Positions 33,282-43,062 of a DNA stretch of 55,719 nucleotides are shown here, one piece after another (the first letter of the stretch is position 1; every line of letters begins with the position of its first letter). The position numbers were made by a program, and so were the translations under genes. Location of the stretch: contig NZ_AUPM01000058.1 of assembly GCF_003265365.1 (NCBI RefSeq), positions 1 to 55,719 of the forward strand, written 5' to 3'. This DNA is from Petrotoga sp. 9PW.55.5.1 (GTDB lineage: Bacteria > Thermotogota > Thermotogae > Petrotogales > Petrotogaceae). Below the pieces are notes generated by a model. The model did no database searches and was not told the origin of the DNA. It worked only from the letters and a program-made list of their open reading frames with translations.

Positions 33282-34196
33282 ATGAATAACAAAGATATTA
33301 ATGAAATTACGGATAAAATCAATGAACTTCCCACACCTGATTTTATAGTTCAAAGAATCATTTCTATAGCCTCAGATCCACAAGCAGATATAAAAGATTT
33401 GCAAAATGTGATTATACAATCTCCATCATTATCTGCTAAAATTTTAAGGTTAGCTAATTCGGCTTATTATGCATTACCAAAAAGAATATCAAAACTAAGT
33501 CAAGCTATTAATCTGTTAGGTTTTAAAACAATAAGAAACCTTGCTTTAAGTATTTTTACGGTTGAAAAATACTTTAAGGATACTGTACCAAATTTTAACA
33601 GTTCTAATTTTTGGACACATTTGATTTCAACAGGAATTGCTGCAGAGTTACTTGCAAATTATTTAAATTTTTTAGATAAAGAAGAAGTATTCATGTGTGG
33701 GGTTTTGCATGATTTGGGGAAAATAGTAATGGCTCATATAATGCCAGAAATTTTTGATATGATAGTGAAAGTTGCTAAACACGAGAAGGTATCTTTTTGG
33801 GACGCAGAACAACTATTATCTAGTTATTCTCATGAACATATTGGTAGAATCTTATTTGAAAAGTGGAATATGCCTGATATTGTTATTGAATCAGCATCTT
33901 TTCATGATAACCCCTTTGATTCACAGAAAGAAGAAACAAAGAAAATACTATATATAGTAAATGTAGCTAATGTTACAGTCAATACCTATTTTTATGGCTA
34001 TTCCGGATGTTTTAATATTTCAGAAATTGATCTTAAGGTATGGAATTATTTAGGACTAAGTTATAGAAAATATTTTAGCTATTTTCAAGAATTCAAGGAT
34101 ATTATTAACCAATCGCCAGAGTTTACAAACATGAGACAACTGATTAATGAAGTGGAGGTGATTCAAGATGGCCCAATACAGAAGGGAGATGCTTGA
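33282..34196 (+). CDS. HDOD domain protein
   Basis: A 304-residue protein whose body is an HDOD domain (about 12-205): LPTPDFIVQRIISIASDPQADIKDLQNVI, SPSLSAKILRLANSAYYALPKRISKLSQAINLLGFKTIRNLALS and VFMCGVLHDLGKIVMAHIMP. Such domains are HD-like, often with regulatory and not hydrolytic roles, and occur in bacterial signalling. The HD pair is present as HDLGK. Its 3' end overlaps rbfA by 29 bases, so it is coupled to the ribosome-assembly operon. Ribosome-binding site GAAAGGA. Exact function unknown. Confidence 0.88.
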   Translation: MNNKDINEITDKINELPTPDFIVQRIISIASDPQADIKDLQNVIIQSPSLSAKILRLANSAYYALPKRISKLSQAINLLGFKTIRNLALSIFTVEKYFKDTVPNFNSSNFWTHLISTGIAAELLANYLNFLDKEEVFMCGVLHDLGKIVMAHIMPEIFDMIVKVAKHEKVSFWDAEQLLSSYSHEHIGRILFEKWNMPDIVIESASFHDNPFDSQKEETKKILYIVNVANVTVNTYFYGYSGCFNISEIDLKVWNYLGLSYRKYFSYFQEFKDIINQSPEFTNMRQLINEVEVIQDGPIQKGDA

Positions 34197-34521
34197 ATCT
34201 GAAATGAAAAAAATAATTTCTCAAGGTTTTTCACAATTAAAAGATCCCAGGATTAAAGATAAATTTTTAGATATAAACTTAGTTAAATTATCTAAGGATA
34301 AATCTTACTTAGATGTTTATGTATCAACTCTTGAGGATAATACTGAAAATGTTGTACAGATACTGAATAAGGCAAAAGGATTTTTTAGAACTTTAATAGC
34401 AAAAAATATTAAAATTTTTAAGGTTCCTGAAATTAGATTTCATGAAGATAAAGGAATACAAGCAAGTATAAAGATCAATAAATTGATAGATAAAATTGAA
34501 CAAGATGAGGCTAAGGAATGA
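34168..34521 (+). CDS. rbfA: ribosome-binding factor A
   Basis: RbfA binds the free 30S subunit and helps 16S rRNA 5' end maturation, especially in the cold. The 117-residue chain has the KH-type fold pattern: YRREMLESEMKKIISQGFSQLKDPRIKDK at the start, LSKDKSYLDVYVSTLED, and VPEIRFHEDKGIQASIKINKLIDKI at the end. GTGGAGGTG precedes the ATG, which lies inside the 3' end of the HDOD gene. truB overlaps by 4 bases (ATGA); rbfA-truB-ribF is a widespread order. Confidence 0.93.
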   Translation: MAQYRREMLESEMKKIISQGFSQLKDPRIKDKFLDINLVKLSKDKSYLDVYVSTLEDNTENVVQILNKAKGFFRTLIAKNIKIFKVPEIRFHEDKGIQASIKINKLIDKIEQDEAKE

Positions 34522-35429
34522 AAAGCGGTTTTATCATAGTTAATAAACCAAAAGGAATAACTTCTCATGATGTTGTTCAAAGGATTAGAAACATATTAGG
34601 AATTAAAAAAGTTGGACATGCTGGAACTTTAGATCCATTTGCTACAGGTGTTCTTATAATTGGGGTGAACAAGGCCACAAGATTATTGGAATTTTTTCAA
34701 AATGAAAGAAAAACTTATTATGTAAAAGGTCAGTTAGGCATAATAACTGAAACTTTTGATATAGAAGGAGAAATAAAAGAAAGAAATTCTGTTGATAAAA
34801 TAGATATAGAAAATTTAAGGAACGTTTTATTATCCTTTATAGGAGAGTATTTACAAGTTCCTCCTGCTTATTCTGCAAAAAAATACAAGGGTAGAAAACT
34901 ATATGAATATGCAAGAGAGGGGAAAATAATCAATCTTCCACCTAAAAAGGTAACGATATACAATATAATAAATTTTTCTCAAATTGGAACAGAGTTTGCA
35001 TTTCAAGTGGACGTTAGTTCTGGAACATACATAAGGTCATTAATTATGGATATTGGTTATAAGTTAGGTTGTGGGGCAGTAACTAAAGAACTTGTTAGGT
35101 TAAAAAGCGGTAAATATTCCTTAAAAGATGCAGTCGAATTAAATGAGGTTTCAAAAGATAAAATTATAGATATGGATAAGGCTTTAGATCTCCCATATGT
35201 TCAAGTAAATAATGGAGAAAAGGTACTTCAAGGTCAACAAATTTTCAAAGAAAATATAATGGAATATTCTACTTTCGATAAGGGGGATTATGTTAAAATT
35301 TATGATGAAAGTATGGATTTTCTGGGGATTGGTCTATCTGAGAGAAAATCAGATTTTTTAAACACTCTTATTGAGAAAATTCCCGAAAGAAATGAAAGAA
35401 TAGTAAAAATACATAAAATCTTAATTTGA
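34518..35429 (+). CDS. truB: tRNA pseudouridine-55 synthase
   Basis: Makes pseudouridine at U55 in the T-loop of tRNAs. GFIIVNKPKGITSHDVVQRIR (residues 4-24) and GHAGTLDPFATGVLIIGVNKATR (about 34-56) contain the catalytic Asp of the GTLDP motif. PPAYSAKKYKGRKLYEYAREG (about 115-135) and SSGTYIRSLIMDIG (about 168-181) complete the family pattern. Length 303. The start overlaps the rbfA stop, so translation is coupled. Confidence 0.94.
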   Translation: MKSGFIIVNKPKGITSHDVVQRIRNILGIKKVGHAGTLDPFATGVLIIGVNKATRLLEFFQNERKTYYVKGQLGIITETFDIEGEIKERNSVDKIDIENLRNVLLSFIGEYLQVPPAYSAKKYKGRKLYEYAREGKIINLPPKKVTIYNIINFSQIGTEFAFQVDVSSGTYIRSLIMDIGYKLGCGAVTKELVRLKSGKYSLKDAVELNEVSKDKIIDMDKALDLPYVQVNNGEKVLQGQQIFKENIMEYSTFDKGDYVKIYDESMDFLGIGLSERKSDFLNTLIEKIPERNERIVKIHKILI

Positions 35430-35442
35430 GGTGAGTTAGAAA

Positions 35443-36333
35443 TTGTATGTTGCAACTATAGGGATATTTGATGGGGTACATAAAGGGCATCAATATATAT
35501 TAAAAAACGCTTTGGAACTATCTCAAAATTTAAAATTAGCACCATTGATTATAATGTTTAAATACCCTGCAGAAAAGTATATTGGAGGCTTCGAAGGTTT
35601 AATATTACCAAGTTGGAGAAGAAAAGATATTTGTGAAAAAATGGGTTTTAAAGTTTTAATAAAGGATCTTCAAGAAGTATGGGGAGTTCCTCATCAGGAG
35701 TATTTAGATAATCTAATAAAAATGGGGGTTAAAGGTTTTGTCTGTGGAGAAGATTTTACATTTGGAAAAGATGCATATGGAAATGTAGATTATTTAAAAA
35801 CAGTAGGGAGAAATAAAGGATTGGTTGTAAAAGTATTGAATGATTTAAAAAAATATGGAAATAGAGTAAGTTCGTCAGCAATAAAAAGAGAGATAAAATT
35901 GGGGAATATTCCTAATGCAAATGAAATGCTTGGAAGACCATGGACTTTAGAAGGTAAGGTTTATGAGGACAGACATTTAGGTTTTAAATTAGGATTTCCA
36001 ACAGCAAATATCGATATATCAGAAAGAGAAGAAATTTTATTACCAAAATATGGAGTATATTTGGTCAAAGGGCAAATTAAAGGTCAGTCAGGAACCTTGT
36101 GGGGTTTGATGAACGTGGGATTGAGGCCAACTTTTATAGAAGAGAAAAAGGAACCAAAAGTGGAAGTGTATTTCTTAGATTTTTTTGGTGACCTATACGG
36201 AAATTATATTATTATAGAAGTTTTAGAGTTTATTAGGGAAGAGGTAAAATTTGAAAACGAAAAACAATTGATTAGAGCAATGGAAAAAGACGAAGATTAC
36301 GCAAGAAAAATCATACAAAAACATTATTTGTAA
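35443..36333 (+). CDS. ribF: bifunctional riboflavin kinase/FAD synthetase
   Basis: Converts riboflavin to FMN and FMN to FAD. The N-terminal adenylyltransferase domain has TIGIFDGVHKGHQYIL (residues 5-20), and VSSSAIKREIKLGNIPNANEMLGRPW links to the C-terminal kinase domain, which begins GKVYEDRHLGFKLGFPTANIDIS (about 171-193). At 296 residues it is a standard RibF. The start is TTG with GAGGTGAG upstream; the protein begins directly at the nucleotide-binding strand, slightly short of the usual N-terminus. It follows truB by 13 bases. Confidence 0.92.
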   Translation: MYVATIGIFDGVHKGHQYILKNALELSQNLKLAPLIIMFKYPAEKYIGGFEGLILPSWRRKDICEKMGFKVLIKDLQEVWGVPHQEYLDNLIKMGVKGFVCGEDFTFGKDAYGNVDYLKTVGRNKGLVVKVLNDLKKYGNRVSSSAIKREIKLGNIPNANEMLGRPWTLEGKVYEDRHLGFKLGFPTANIDISEREEILLPKYGVYLVKGQIKGQSGTLWGLMNVGLRPTFIEEKKEPKVEVYFLDFFGDLYGNYIIIEVLEFIREEVKFENEKQLIRAMEKDEDYARKIIQKHYL

Positions 36334-36361
36334 TTGTTATTAATAAAAAGGGGGAATTACT

Positions 36362-38116
36362 TTGCCTAACTGGGATTTAACTTTCTTTTATTCTTCGCCA
36401 GAAGATAAGAAAATAAAAAGAGATTTTGAAGAAAGCTTGAAACTTACAAAAGATCTCAAAAAAAATTATTACCATAAACTTTCAGATCCTTCTTTAACAC
36501 CTGAAGAAATGAAAAATTTCTTTTTGGAGCTTGAAGAAATTTTTAAAAAGAATTATTTCGCTTCTCAATATTGTAATTTATTTTATGCCTCTAACACACA
36601 AAATGAAACCGCCCAAAAACTTTTTCAGATGAGTATGGATTATAATTCAAAATTAGATGTGGAGAGTTCTTTTTGGAAACCCGTATTACTAAAACAGGGT
36701 GAGAAAAAATTAGAGGAATTTTTAGCATCAGAAATTCTAAAGGATTACACTCACGTTATAGAAAAACTTATAAAATCAAAGCAACATGTATTAAGTGAAG
36801 ACGCTGAAAAAGTATTAGCAGCAATGTATAATTCTTCTAGAGGCGGATTCGAAGATCTGTATGAGAGATTGGTTAGTTCTTATGAATTTGAGTTAGAAAT
36901 AGATGGCATTACTCAAAAATTAACTGATCCTCAAATAAGATCTTTAAGAAGAAGACCAGAAGCTAGATTAAGAAGAGAAGCCATGAAAACTTTTTTTTCA
37001 AGGTATGACCAAGATAAAATAGTTTTCGAAAAAACCTATAACTCCATTGTGAAAAATTATGACACAGAAGCGTCGCTACGTAACTTTCGCGAGCCTATAT
37101 CTATGAGAAATTTGGCAAATGAGGTCGAGGACGATATAGTAAAAACGGTAATTGATGTAACTACTGAAAGAACCTATATGGTTCATAAATATTACAAATG
37201 GAAAGGGAAAAAATTAGGCATAGAGCAAACACTTGCCGACATTTATGCTCCACTTGAAAAGATTCAAAAAAAGTATTCTTTTGATGAGGCGAAAGCTATT
37301 GTGCTTGAATCATATTATGAATTTGATGAGGAAGTAGGAGAGATAGTAGAATCATTTTTCAAAGAAAATAGGATAGATTCTGATATAAGGAAAGGCAAGA
37401 GAGGTGGAGCTTTTGCTTCTTATGCTATTCCCAACAGAAAACCTTTTATATTATTAAATTATACAGGAAATCTTTCTGATGTAGGTACTTTAGCTCATGA
37501 ATTGGGTCATGGTGTTCATGGGACTTTATCTTCTCAGCAAAACATTTGGAATTATCATACGCCTCTAACAATGGCTGAAGTTGCTTCTGTATTTGGTGAA
37601 ATGCTTGTTATTGATAAGCTACTTCCAACCCTTTCAAAAGAAGAAAAAGTTGCATTTATCGCTTCAAAAGTTGAAGAAATGTTTGCAACTATGTTCAGAC
37701 AAAATATGATTGGAAGATTTGAAATAACTTCTCACCAATTAATTGGTGAAAATGGTAGTGCAAATTGGAAAGAGTTAGCAAACGTATATCGAGAAGAACT
37801 GAAAATAATGTTTGGAGATTCTGTTAAAATTCCTGATGAATACTGTTATGAATGGGCTACTATTCCTCATATTTTTAGTACACCTTTTTATGTATACGCT
37901 TATAATTTTGCCAATCTTTTAGTACTTGCAATTTTCGAAAAATATAAACAAGAGGGAAAAGTATTTGTTCCAAAATACAAAGAGTTATTAAAAAGCGGAA
38001 GTTCTGATTCGCCTCAAAAGTTATTAGAAAAAATAGGTATAAACATAAAAGAAAGAAAATTCTGGGAAAATGGTTTTAATTATATAGAAAGAGAATTTAT
38101 AAATAAATTATCATAA
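36362..38116 (+). CDS. pepF: oligoendopeptidase F (M3B metallopeptidase)
   Basis: A cytoplasmic zinc peptidase acting on medium-sized oligopeptides. The zinc site LAHELGHGVHG is at about residues 378-388 (HExxH), with the third ligand in MAEVASVFGEM about 25 residues on. GGAFASYAIPNRKPFILLNYTG precedes it, as in PepF. The helical N-terminal region (about 1-250) encloses the active-site cleft. Length 584 is normal. The start is TTG with AAAGGGGG about eight bases upstream. It follows ribF by 28 bases. Confidence 0.93.
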   Translation: MPNWDLTFFYSSPEDKKIKRDFEESLKLTKDLKKNYYHKLSDPSLTPEEMKNFFLELEEIFKKNYFASQYCNLFYASNTQNETAQKLFQMSMDYNSKLDVESSFWKPVLLKQGEKKLEEFLASEILKDYTHVIEKLIKSKQHVLSEDAEKVLAAMYNSSRGGFEDLYERLVSSYEFELEIDGITQKLTDPQIRSLRRRPEARLRREAMKTFFSRYDQDKIVFEKTYNSIVKNYDTEASLRNFREPISMRNLANEVEDDIVKTVIDVTTERTYMVHKYYKWKGKKLGIEQTLADIYAPLEKIQKKYSFDEAKAIVLESYYEFDEEVGEIVESFFKENRIDSDIRKGKRGGAFASYAIPNRKPFILLNYTGNLSDVGTLAHELGHGVHGTLSSQQNIWNYHTPLTMAEVASVFGEMLVIDKLLPTLSKEEKVAFIASKVEEMFATMFRQNMIGRFEITSHQLIGENGSANWKELANVYREELKIMFGDSVKIPDEYCYEWATIPHIFSTPFYVYAYNFANLLVLAIFEKYKQEGKVFVPKYKELLKSGSSDSPQKLLEKIGINIKERKFWENGFNYIEREFINKLS

Positions 38117-38134
38117 GGTTATGGAGGAATTGTT

Positions 38135-38701
38135 TTGAAAGTTCAGAGAGTTGAAACTAGTGGTGAATTGATGACTAACACTTACATTATTAATGAAGAT
38201 ACTATTATAGATCCAGGTGAAGGTATAGGAGAGTATATTCCAAAAGATAAAGAAGTTGTAGTTTTACTAACTCATGCTCATTATGACCATATTCTTGGAT
38301 TATCTGAATTAAATGTAAAACAATTGTATGTGCATCCTTTAGATGTTGAGATTTTAAAAGATCCTATAAAAAATTTTTCTTATTATGTAAAAAAACCGTT
38401 TTCATGGAACAATGGTTGGGAAGATATTACAGAAACTTTTGAAGTGATTCACACACCCGGACATACGCCTGGTTCTTGCGTTATTCATTTAGAAAATTAT
38501 TTATTTACTGGAGACACATTATTTTATGATTCAATTGGGAGAGTAGACCTAGAAGGAGGATCTTTTCAAGATATGAAAAAGTCCCTAAAGATATTAAAAG
38601 ATTATCTACTAACACTACCTAAAGATACCATAATTGCACCAGGGCATATGGCTTTAGGGAAAATAAGCGATGTGATGGAATTCAATTCATATCTGAAATA
38701 A
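38135..38701 (+). CDS. metallo-beta-lactamase fold hydrolase, glyoxalase II-like
   Basis: A 188-residue hydrolase with the two-metal site of the MBL fold: THAHYDHILG (residues 48-57), HTPGHTPGSCVIH (about 107-119), LFTGDTLFYDSIGRVDLEGG (about 124-143) and APGHMALG near the C-terminus. It resembles YcbL/GloB-like thioester hydrolases, which are shorter than true glyoxalase II and often act on S-lactoylglutathione or other thiol esters. The start is TTG with ATGGAGGAA upstream. It is placed between pepF and glnA in the same direction. Substrate unknown. Confidence 0.88.
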   Translation: MKVQRVETSGELMTNTYIINEDTIIDPGEGIGEYIPKDKEVVVLLTHAHYDHILGLSELNVKQLYVHPLDVEILKDPIKNFSYYVKKPFSWNNGWEDITETFEVIHTPGHTPGSCVIHLENYLFTGDTLFYDSIGRVDLEGGSFQDMKKSLKILKDYLLTLPKDTIIAPGHMALGKISDVMEFNSYLK

Positions 38702-38742
38702 TTTTTGGAATATACGGTTTAATAATTCCGGGAGGGAGTATT

Positions 38743-40068
38743 ATGACAAAAGATGAATTATTGGAAGAGGTTAAAAAGCAAGGAATAAAGTACATTAGAT
38801 TACAAATTACAGACATTAACGGAACGTTGAAAAATGTGGAAATACCGTCAACTCAGTTAGAGTCATCTTTAAATTATGGAACAATGTTTGACGGTTCTTC
38901 TATCGAGGGCTTAGTAAGAATAAATGAATCCGATATGTTGTTAAAACCAGATATAGAAACATTTACCGTACTACCTTGGACAGTTGAAAGAGAAAAAGTA
39001 GGACGGTTTATATGTGATATTTATACTCCAGAAGGAACTCATTTCATTGGGGATCCAAGATATGTTTTAAAAAAAGTAATCAATGAAATGAAGGAATTTG
39101 GTTACTCCCCATATGCTGGACCCGAACCAGAATTTTTTATTCTTCCAAGAGACGAAAAAAGTCGTGATCCTTTGCTAATTCCACTAGATAAAGGAGGATA
39201 TTTTGATTTACTTCCTATCGATTTGGGTGAGCGAGTTAGAAAGAGCATGGTAGAAACCTTGCAAGGAATGGGGATAAAGGTAGAAGCTGCCCACCATGAA
39301 GTTGCTAATTCACAACATGAAATAGATTTTAGATATGATTATGCATTAAAAACTGCCGATAATATACAAACATTCAAATTGGTTGTTAGAACAATTGCTC
39401 TTCTCAATGGATTATGGGCAACATTCATGCCAAAACCTTTTTTTGGAATGAATGGTTCAGGTATGCATACTCATTTAAGTATTTTTAAAGAAGGTATCAA
39501 TATTTTTTATGATAAAAATAAGCCTTATGAAATTAGTGACGAAATGAAATGGTTTATTGGAGGATTATTTCAACATATTGATGCTATAACAGCTTTAGCT
39601 AATCCTACAATAAACTCGTATAAAAGATTAGTACCAGGTTATGAAGCGCCTGTAAATGTTGCTTGGTCTGTTGTAAATAGAAGTGCTTTGGTAAGAATAC
39701 CAATGACCAGAGGAGATGGGACAAGGTTGGAACTAAGGTCTCCAGATCCAACAGCAAATCCCTATTTACTATTAGCAAGTATTTTTGCTGCTGGTTTAGA
39801 AGGGATAAAAAATAAAGTTGAACCTCCTCAACCCGTTGACGGAAATATATACGAAATGGGAAAAAAAGAAAAGGATGATAAAAATATTAGATATCTCCCA
39901 AGTTCTCTTCAAGAGTCTTTATCTATTCTTAAAAAAGATGAACTAATTAGGGGAGTTTTAGGAGAGCATATATTTTCTAAGTTTATAGAAATGAAAGAAA
40001 AAGAGATTGAGGAATATAGAATCGCAGTAACAGATTGGGAAGTCAAAAGATATATCCAACAATTTTAA
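38743..40068 (+). CDS. glnA: glutamine synthetase, type I (alpha-like)
   Basis: Makes glutamine from glutamate, ammonia and ATP; a dodecamer in the cytoplasm. Family motifs: DGSSIEG (residues 51-57), GPEPEFFI, EVANSQHEIDFRYDYALKTADNIQTFK, NGSGMHTHLS and NPYLLLAS. The 441-residue length and the lack of a Tyr-containing NLYDLP adenylylation loop (here NIRYLPSSL) place it with GSI-alpha, which is controlled by feedback and transcription, not adenylylation. GGGAGGGAG precedes the ATG. Only 41 bases separate it from the MBL gene, so no full separate promoter is obvious. A terminator follows. Confidence 0.95.
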   Translation: MTKDELLEEVKKQGIKYIRLQITDINGTLKNVEIPSTQLESSLNYGTMFDGSSIEGLVRINESDMLLKPDIETFTVLPWTVEREKVGRFICDIYTPEGTHFIGDPRYVLKKVINEMKEFGYSPYAGPEPEFFILPRDEKSRDPLLIPLDKGGYFDLLPIDLGERVRKSMVETLQGMGIKVEAAHHEVANSQHEIDFRYDYALKTADNIQTFKLVVRTIALLNGLWATFMPKPFFGMNGSGMHTHLSIFKEGINIFYDKNKPYEISDEMKWFIGGLFQHIDAITALANPTINSYKRLVPGYEAPVNVAWSVVNRSALVRIPMTRGDGTRLELRSPDPTANPYLLLASIFAAGLEGIKNKVEPPQPVDGNIYEMGKKEKDDKNIRYLPSSLQESLSILKKDELIRGVLGEHIFSKFIEMKEKEIEEYRIAVTDWEVKRYIQQF

Positions 40069-40084
40069 AAAAAGTACAAAAGAA

Positions 40085-40117
40085 AGAGGCGCTTTTGTTT
40101 TAAGCGTCTCTTTTTTA
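40085..40117. terminator. bidirectional terminator between glnA and the DHH-CBS-CCA gene
   Basis: A 10-bp stem (40085-40094 with 40102-40111, one G-U) followed by six T on the plus strand and a T-rich stretch on the minus strand. It lies between convergent stops at 40068 and 40115 and can serve both. Confidence 0.85.
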
Positions 40118-42769
40118 AATATAATTTTTTTCTTCACCCGGTTTTATTTTACCGTCTAAAAGTAGTTTTTTGATCTCTTCCAATTTTTCTCTAATTTCTA
40201 TTCCTTTATAACCTTTTTCTAATAGATCTTTTCCAGATATTGAAAGCTTCAAATCTGTTAATTTTTTTAAATATGTATAATAAATATCAACTATTTGTGG
40301 AGGTAATTTAACTGCTAAAAATATGAATTGTTCATTATCTAGTGTATTAGTAATTTTGTAAAAAAAGGATAACTCATCTATTTTTCCATATTTATTTAAA
40401 TGATTGGATATTAATTCATTAGCTCTTTTTACTTGTTGTAGTTTCCTTATAAATTCTTTTGGAAGGCCATATCTTGCAGAAATATTCTTCAAAGATTCTT
40501 CACTCGTGTATTGCAAAATAACAAACAAAACTACGTGAAAAATCCTCACTTTATTTAAGTAAAAACGCATATTGTAATTGAAAAAATGCAAAATATCGAA
40601 AAGATTTTCTAAATCTTTTTCTAAAGTAGGTGTATAATATGTTTTTTCAAAAAGATGAGAAATAATTTTTAGATTTCCCATCCTTTTTATAGCTTTTAAA
40701 GGTTCTTTTTCACAAAGTATTTTTTCAAATTCTTCCCTAATTCTCATTCCAGTAACTTTTTCTAAGTATTCATTTTCTACAGCGTCCTCTAATTTTGTTA
40801 AAGTGTTTGAATCAATCTCAAATCCAAACCTTTGCTCAAATCTAATAGCTCTTAAGATTCGTGTTGGATCTTCAATAAATGAAAGTGGATGTAAAATTCT
40901 TATGATACCTTTTTCAAGATCTTTTTTACAATTAAAAAAATCAAGAAGCACACCAAAAGATTCTGAGTTCAATTTTATTGCCATTGCATTTATAGAAAAA
41001 TCTCTTCTGTAAAGGTCTTTTTTAATTGTTGAAAGTTCTACCTTTGGTAATTCTGCAGCTTCTTGATAATACTCAGTTCTTGCAGTTGCTAGATCTATCC
41101 TAATAATTTTATTTTCTCCATTTCTGTAAAATATAGAACATGTGTGAAATTTTGGATGTTCGACATATTTTGCCCTCAGTTGTTTTGCTACATATTTTCC
41201 AAATATTAAACCATCCCCTTCTACGACTACATCTATATCGTAAGGGAGTGTGTTATTAGTTAATTTATTATCGATTTTTAAAAGTAGGTCTCTTACAAAT
41301 CCCCCCACTACATAGACGCTTATGCCCTTTTCGTTTCCATAAACACCTATTAATCTTAAAATATTTAAAACAGAGGTTGGTAAAACTTTTTCCATTTCCG
41401 AATTTAAATTTTGTGACTGATATTTTTCTCTTAAAATCGGGTTTAAAGTAAAATTTAGAACCCCGTTAGTCGCTCTTAAGAGATCTGTTCGAGTAATTAT
41501 ACCTACAAGTATTCCATCCTTTAAAACTGGTATTCTTCCAACATCAGCTTCTGCCATAATTTTTCTCACTTGAGTTAAAGAAGTTTCAACATCAGTAACT
41601 TTTAGATTAGTACTCATAATGGCTTTAATAGGAGCATTTTTTAATCCATGCTTTATAGCTTTTTCAATATCTTTTTTTGTAATAATACCAACTAACTTGT
41701 TATTCTGAATTACTGGTAAACCAGAATGGCCAGTCTGGTACATTATTTCACTGGCTCTTTCAACCGTCTCCTCAGATAGTATGGTTCTAACCGGTGAAGA
41801 CATTATATGCTTTGCTCTCAAAACAGGCAAAAAGGATGATTTTAGTTCATTTTTTATTTTACTTATGACTTGGTTAATATCATACTTTTTCGTTTTTGCG
41901 GATCCTGCTTTTCTATGTCCTCCCCCTCCAAAGTGAGATAGTATCTTATTTAAATCTATTTCATCGATTCTTGATCTAGCTACTATATATATGCTCTTCC
42001 CCATTCTAGTAACCACAAAAAAAACATCTGGTGTTAAGGCTTCAAATAGCTTATGAGTTATTACATTTAATCCTCCAATGAACTTATCAATCTCTGCATA
42101 TGCTATATATACATTTATCTCTTCCAAAGTTAGTTCTTGAATATTATTATATAATTTATTAAAAAGATCTTTTTGTTCTTTAGTCATTTCAAGTGAAACG
42201 AACTCTTCTATTTCTTCGATGCGTGCACCACCTTTTATAAGTTGTGCAGCAATCTCATGGTCAAGAGAAGTTGTTGTCGGATAAACGAAATTACCTGTAT
42301 CTTCATGAATTGCTATTAAAAAAAGAGTTTCATAGGTATCAGGAAGTACTATTTTATTTTGTAATAGCTTTTCAAGTAGTATAGTAGTTGCACTTCCCGT
42401 TTCTTTAGAGAAGTTTTTACCTTTGATATTTTGTTCTTTTAATTCGGGGTGATGATCGTATATATCAACATCGATTCCTTTCTCAATTAATTGTCTAATT
42501 ATGGGAGGGATTCTATTAATATCAGCTGTATCAACTACAACTATTTTTTCAATTATTTTGTTGTTTATCACGTCTTCAAATTCTTTTTTGAAATTATTAT
42601 CTTGAATATAATGAATATCATAGATATTCAAAAATTCTTTCAAATTTTGTTGTGGTTCAGCTTCCAAAACGATTATTGAATCATCGTAAATTAAAGAAGC
42701 AGCAACACAGGCCGCAAACCCATCGAAATCAGCATTTTTATGAGTAGTTATAATGGTTTTTGGATTCAA
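40115..42769 (-). CDS. DHH phosphoesterase-CBS-CBS-CCA tRNA nucleotidyltransferase fusion
   Basis: An 884-residue multidomain protein. Residues 1-305 form a DHH/DHHA1 unit of the NrnA type (NADFDGFAA, VVDTADIN, DHHPE, GGGGHRKAGSAK). Residues about 315-435 are two CBS domains. Residues about 470-884 form a poly(A) polymerase/CCA-adding enzyme: VYVVGGFVRDLLL, DIDVVVEGDGL with the catalytic Asp pair, RRDFSINAMA and the ERxxxE-like region. The C-terminal part would add or repair the CCA end of tRNA. The DHH part could hydrolyse short RNAs or cyclic dinucleotides, and the CBS pair could sense adenine nucleotides. This fusion is known in Thermotogota and Aquificota. The start is TTG with AAGGGGAAA upstream. 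Confidence 0.9.
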   Translation of the reverse strand: MNPKTIITTHKNADFDGFAACVAASLIYDDSIIVLEAEPQQNLKEFLNIYDIHYIQDNNFKKEFEDVINNKIIEKIVVVDTADINRIPPIIRQLIEKGIDVDIYDHHPELKEQNIKGKNFSKETGSATTILLEKLLQNKIVLPDTYETLFLIAIHEDTGNFVYPTTTSLDHEIAAQLIKGGARIEEIEEFVSLEMTKEQKDLFNKLYNNIQELTLEEINVYIAYAEIDKFIGGLNVITHKLFEALTPDVFFVVTRMGKSIYIVARSRIDEIDLNKILSHFGGGGHRKAGSAKTKKYDINQVISKIKNELKSSFLPVLRAKHIMSSPVRTILSEETVERASEIMYQTGHSGLPVIQNNKLVGIITKKDIEKAIKHGLKNAPIKAIMSTNLKVTDVETSLTQVRKIMAEADVGRIPVLKDGILVGIITRTDLLRATNGVLNFTLNPILREKYQSQNLNSEMEKVLPTSVLNILRLIGVYGNEKGISVYVVGGFVRDLLLKIDNKLTNNTLPYDIDVVVEGDGLIFGKYVAKQLRAKYVEHPKFHTCSIFYRNGENKIIRIDLATARTEYYQEAAELPKVELSTIKKDLYRRDFSINAMAIKLNSESFGVLLDFFNCKKDLEKGIIRILHPLSFIEDPTRILRAIRFEQRFGFEIDSNTLTKLEDAVENEYLEKVTGMRIREEFEKILCEKEPLKAIKRMGNLKIISHLFEKTYYTPTLEKDLENLFDILHFFNYNMRFYLNKVRIFHVVLFVILQYTSEESLKNISARYGLPKEFIRKLQQVKRANELISNHLNKYGKIDELSFFYKITNTLDNEQFIFLAVKLPPQIVDIYYTYLKKLTDLKLSISGKDLLEKGYKGIEIREKLEEIKKLLLDGKIKPGEEKNYI

Positions 42770-42871
42770 AATAATTTCCCCTTTAATTAAACTTTGTAAA
42801 ATTTAAAAATACTAATTTCATTATATCATATCCATCTCTTATGAAGGATAAATCAACTATGATATAAAAAT

Positions 42872-42900
42872 TTGACAATGAAGAATTTTCATGGTATAAT
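42872..42900 (+). promoter_or_regulatory. promoter of the arginine operon with candidate ArgR site
   Basis: TTGACA (42872-42877) and TATAAT (42895-42900) with a 17-base spacer are both exact consensus. Inside the spacer lies the interrupted palindrome ATGAAGAATTTTCAT (42878-42892), similar in size and sequence to ArgR half-site boxes. A repressor bound there would block RNA polymerase. The promoter is seen directly; the ArgR reading is inference. Transcription starts near 42907. Confidence 0.78.
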
Positions 42901-42933
42901 CCAAAAAATTAAACAGAGGAAGGATTTTAAAAA

Positions 42934-43062
42934 ATGGATATTTATGAAAAATATTTCACAAATAATATATCAAATACAATATTAAATAATGATAGGAGGC
43001 GCTCAAGTAGCCGGTGGATCATAAGCACCGGTAAGTTGGGTGCTTATGAAAATGGGGATTAA
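42934..43062 (+). CDS. Arg-codon leader peptide of the arginine operon
   Basis: A 42-codon ORF with AGAGGAAGG about 11 bases before the ATG. Codons 21-23 (42994-43002) are three successive arginine codons, AGG AGG CGC, of types that look uncommon in this window, where AGA is used most. Just after them the codons Ser-Ser-Arg-Trp-Ile supply the arm of an antiterminator. Low Arg-tRNA would stall the ribosome on the Arg run. The AGGAGG is also Shine-Dalgarno-like, but no start codon lies at a usable distance. The layout parallels the Asn leader at 577. Confidence 0.72.
   Translation: MDIYEKYFTNNISNTILNNDRRRSSSRWIISTGKLGAYENGD

Noticed and set aside
42994-42999. AGGAGG in the arg leader as a ribosome-binding site for another ORF
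   Set aside because: No ATG, GTG or TTG lies 5-10 bases downstream in a frame of useful length; the bases are better explained as two Arg codons, although an internal pause effect is not excluded.
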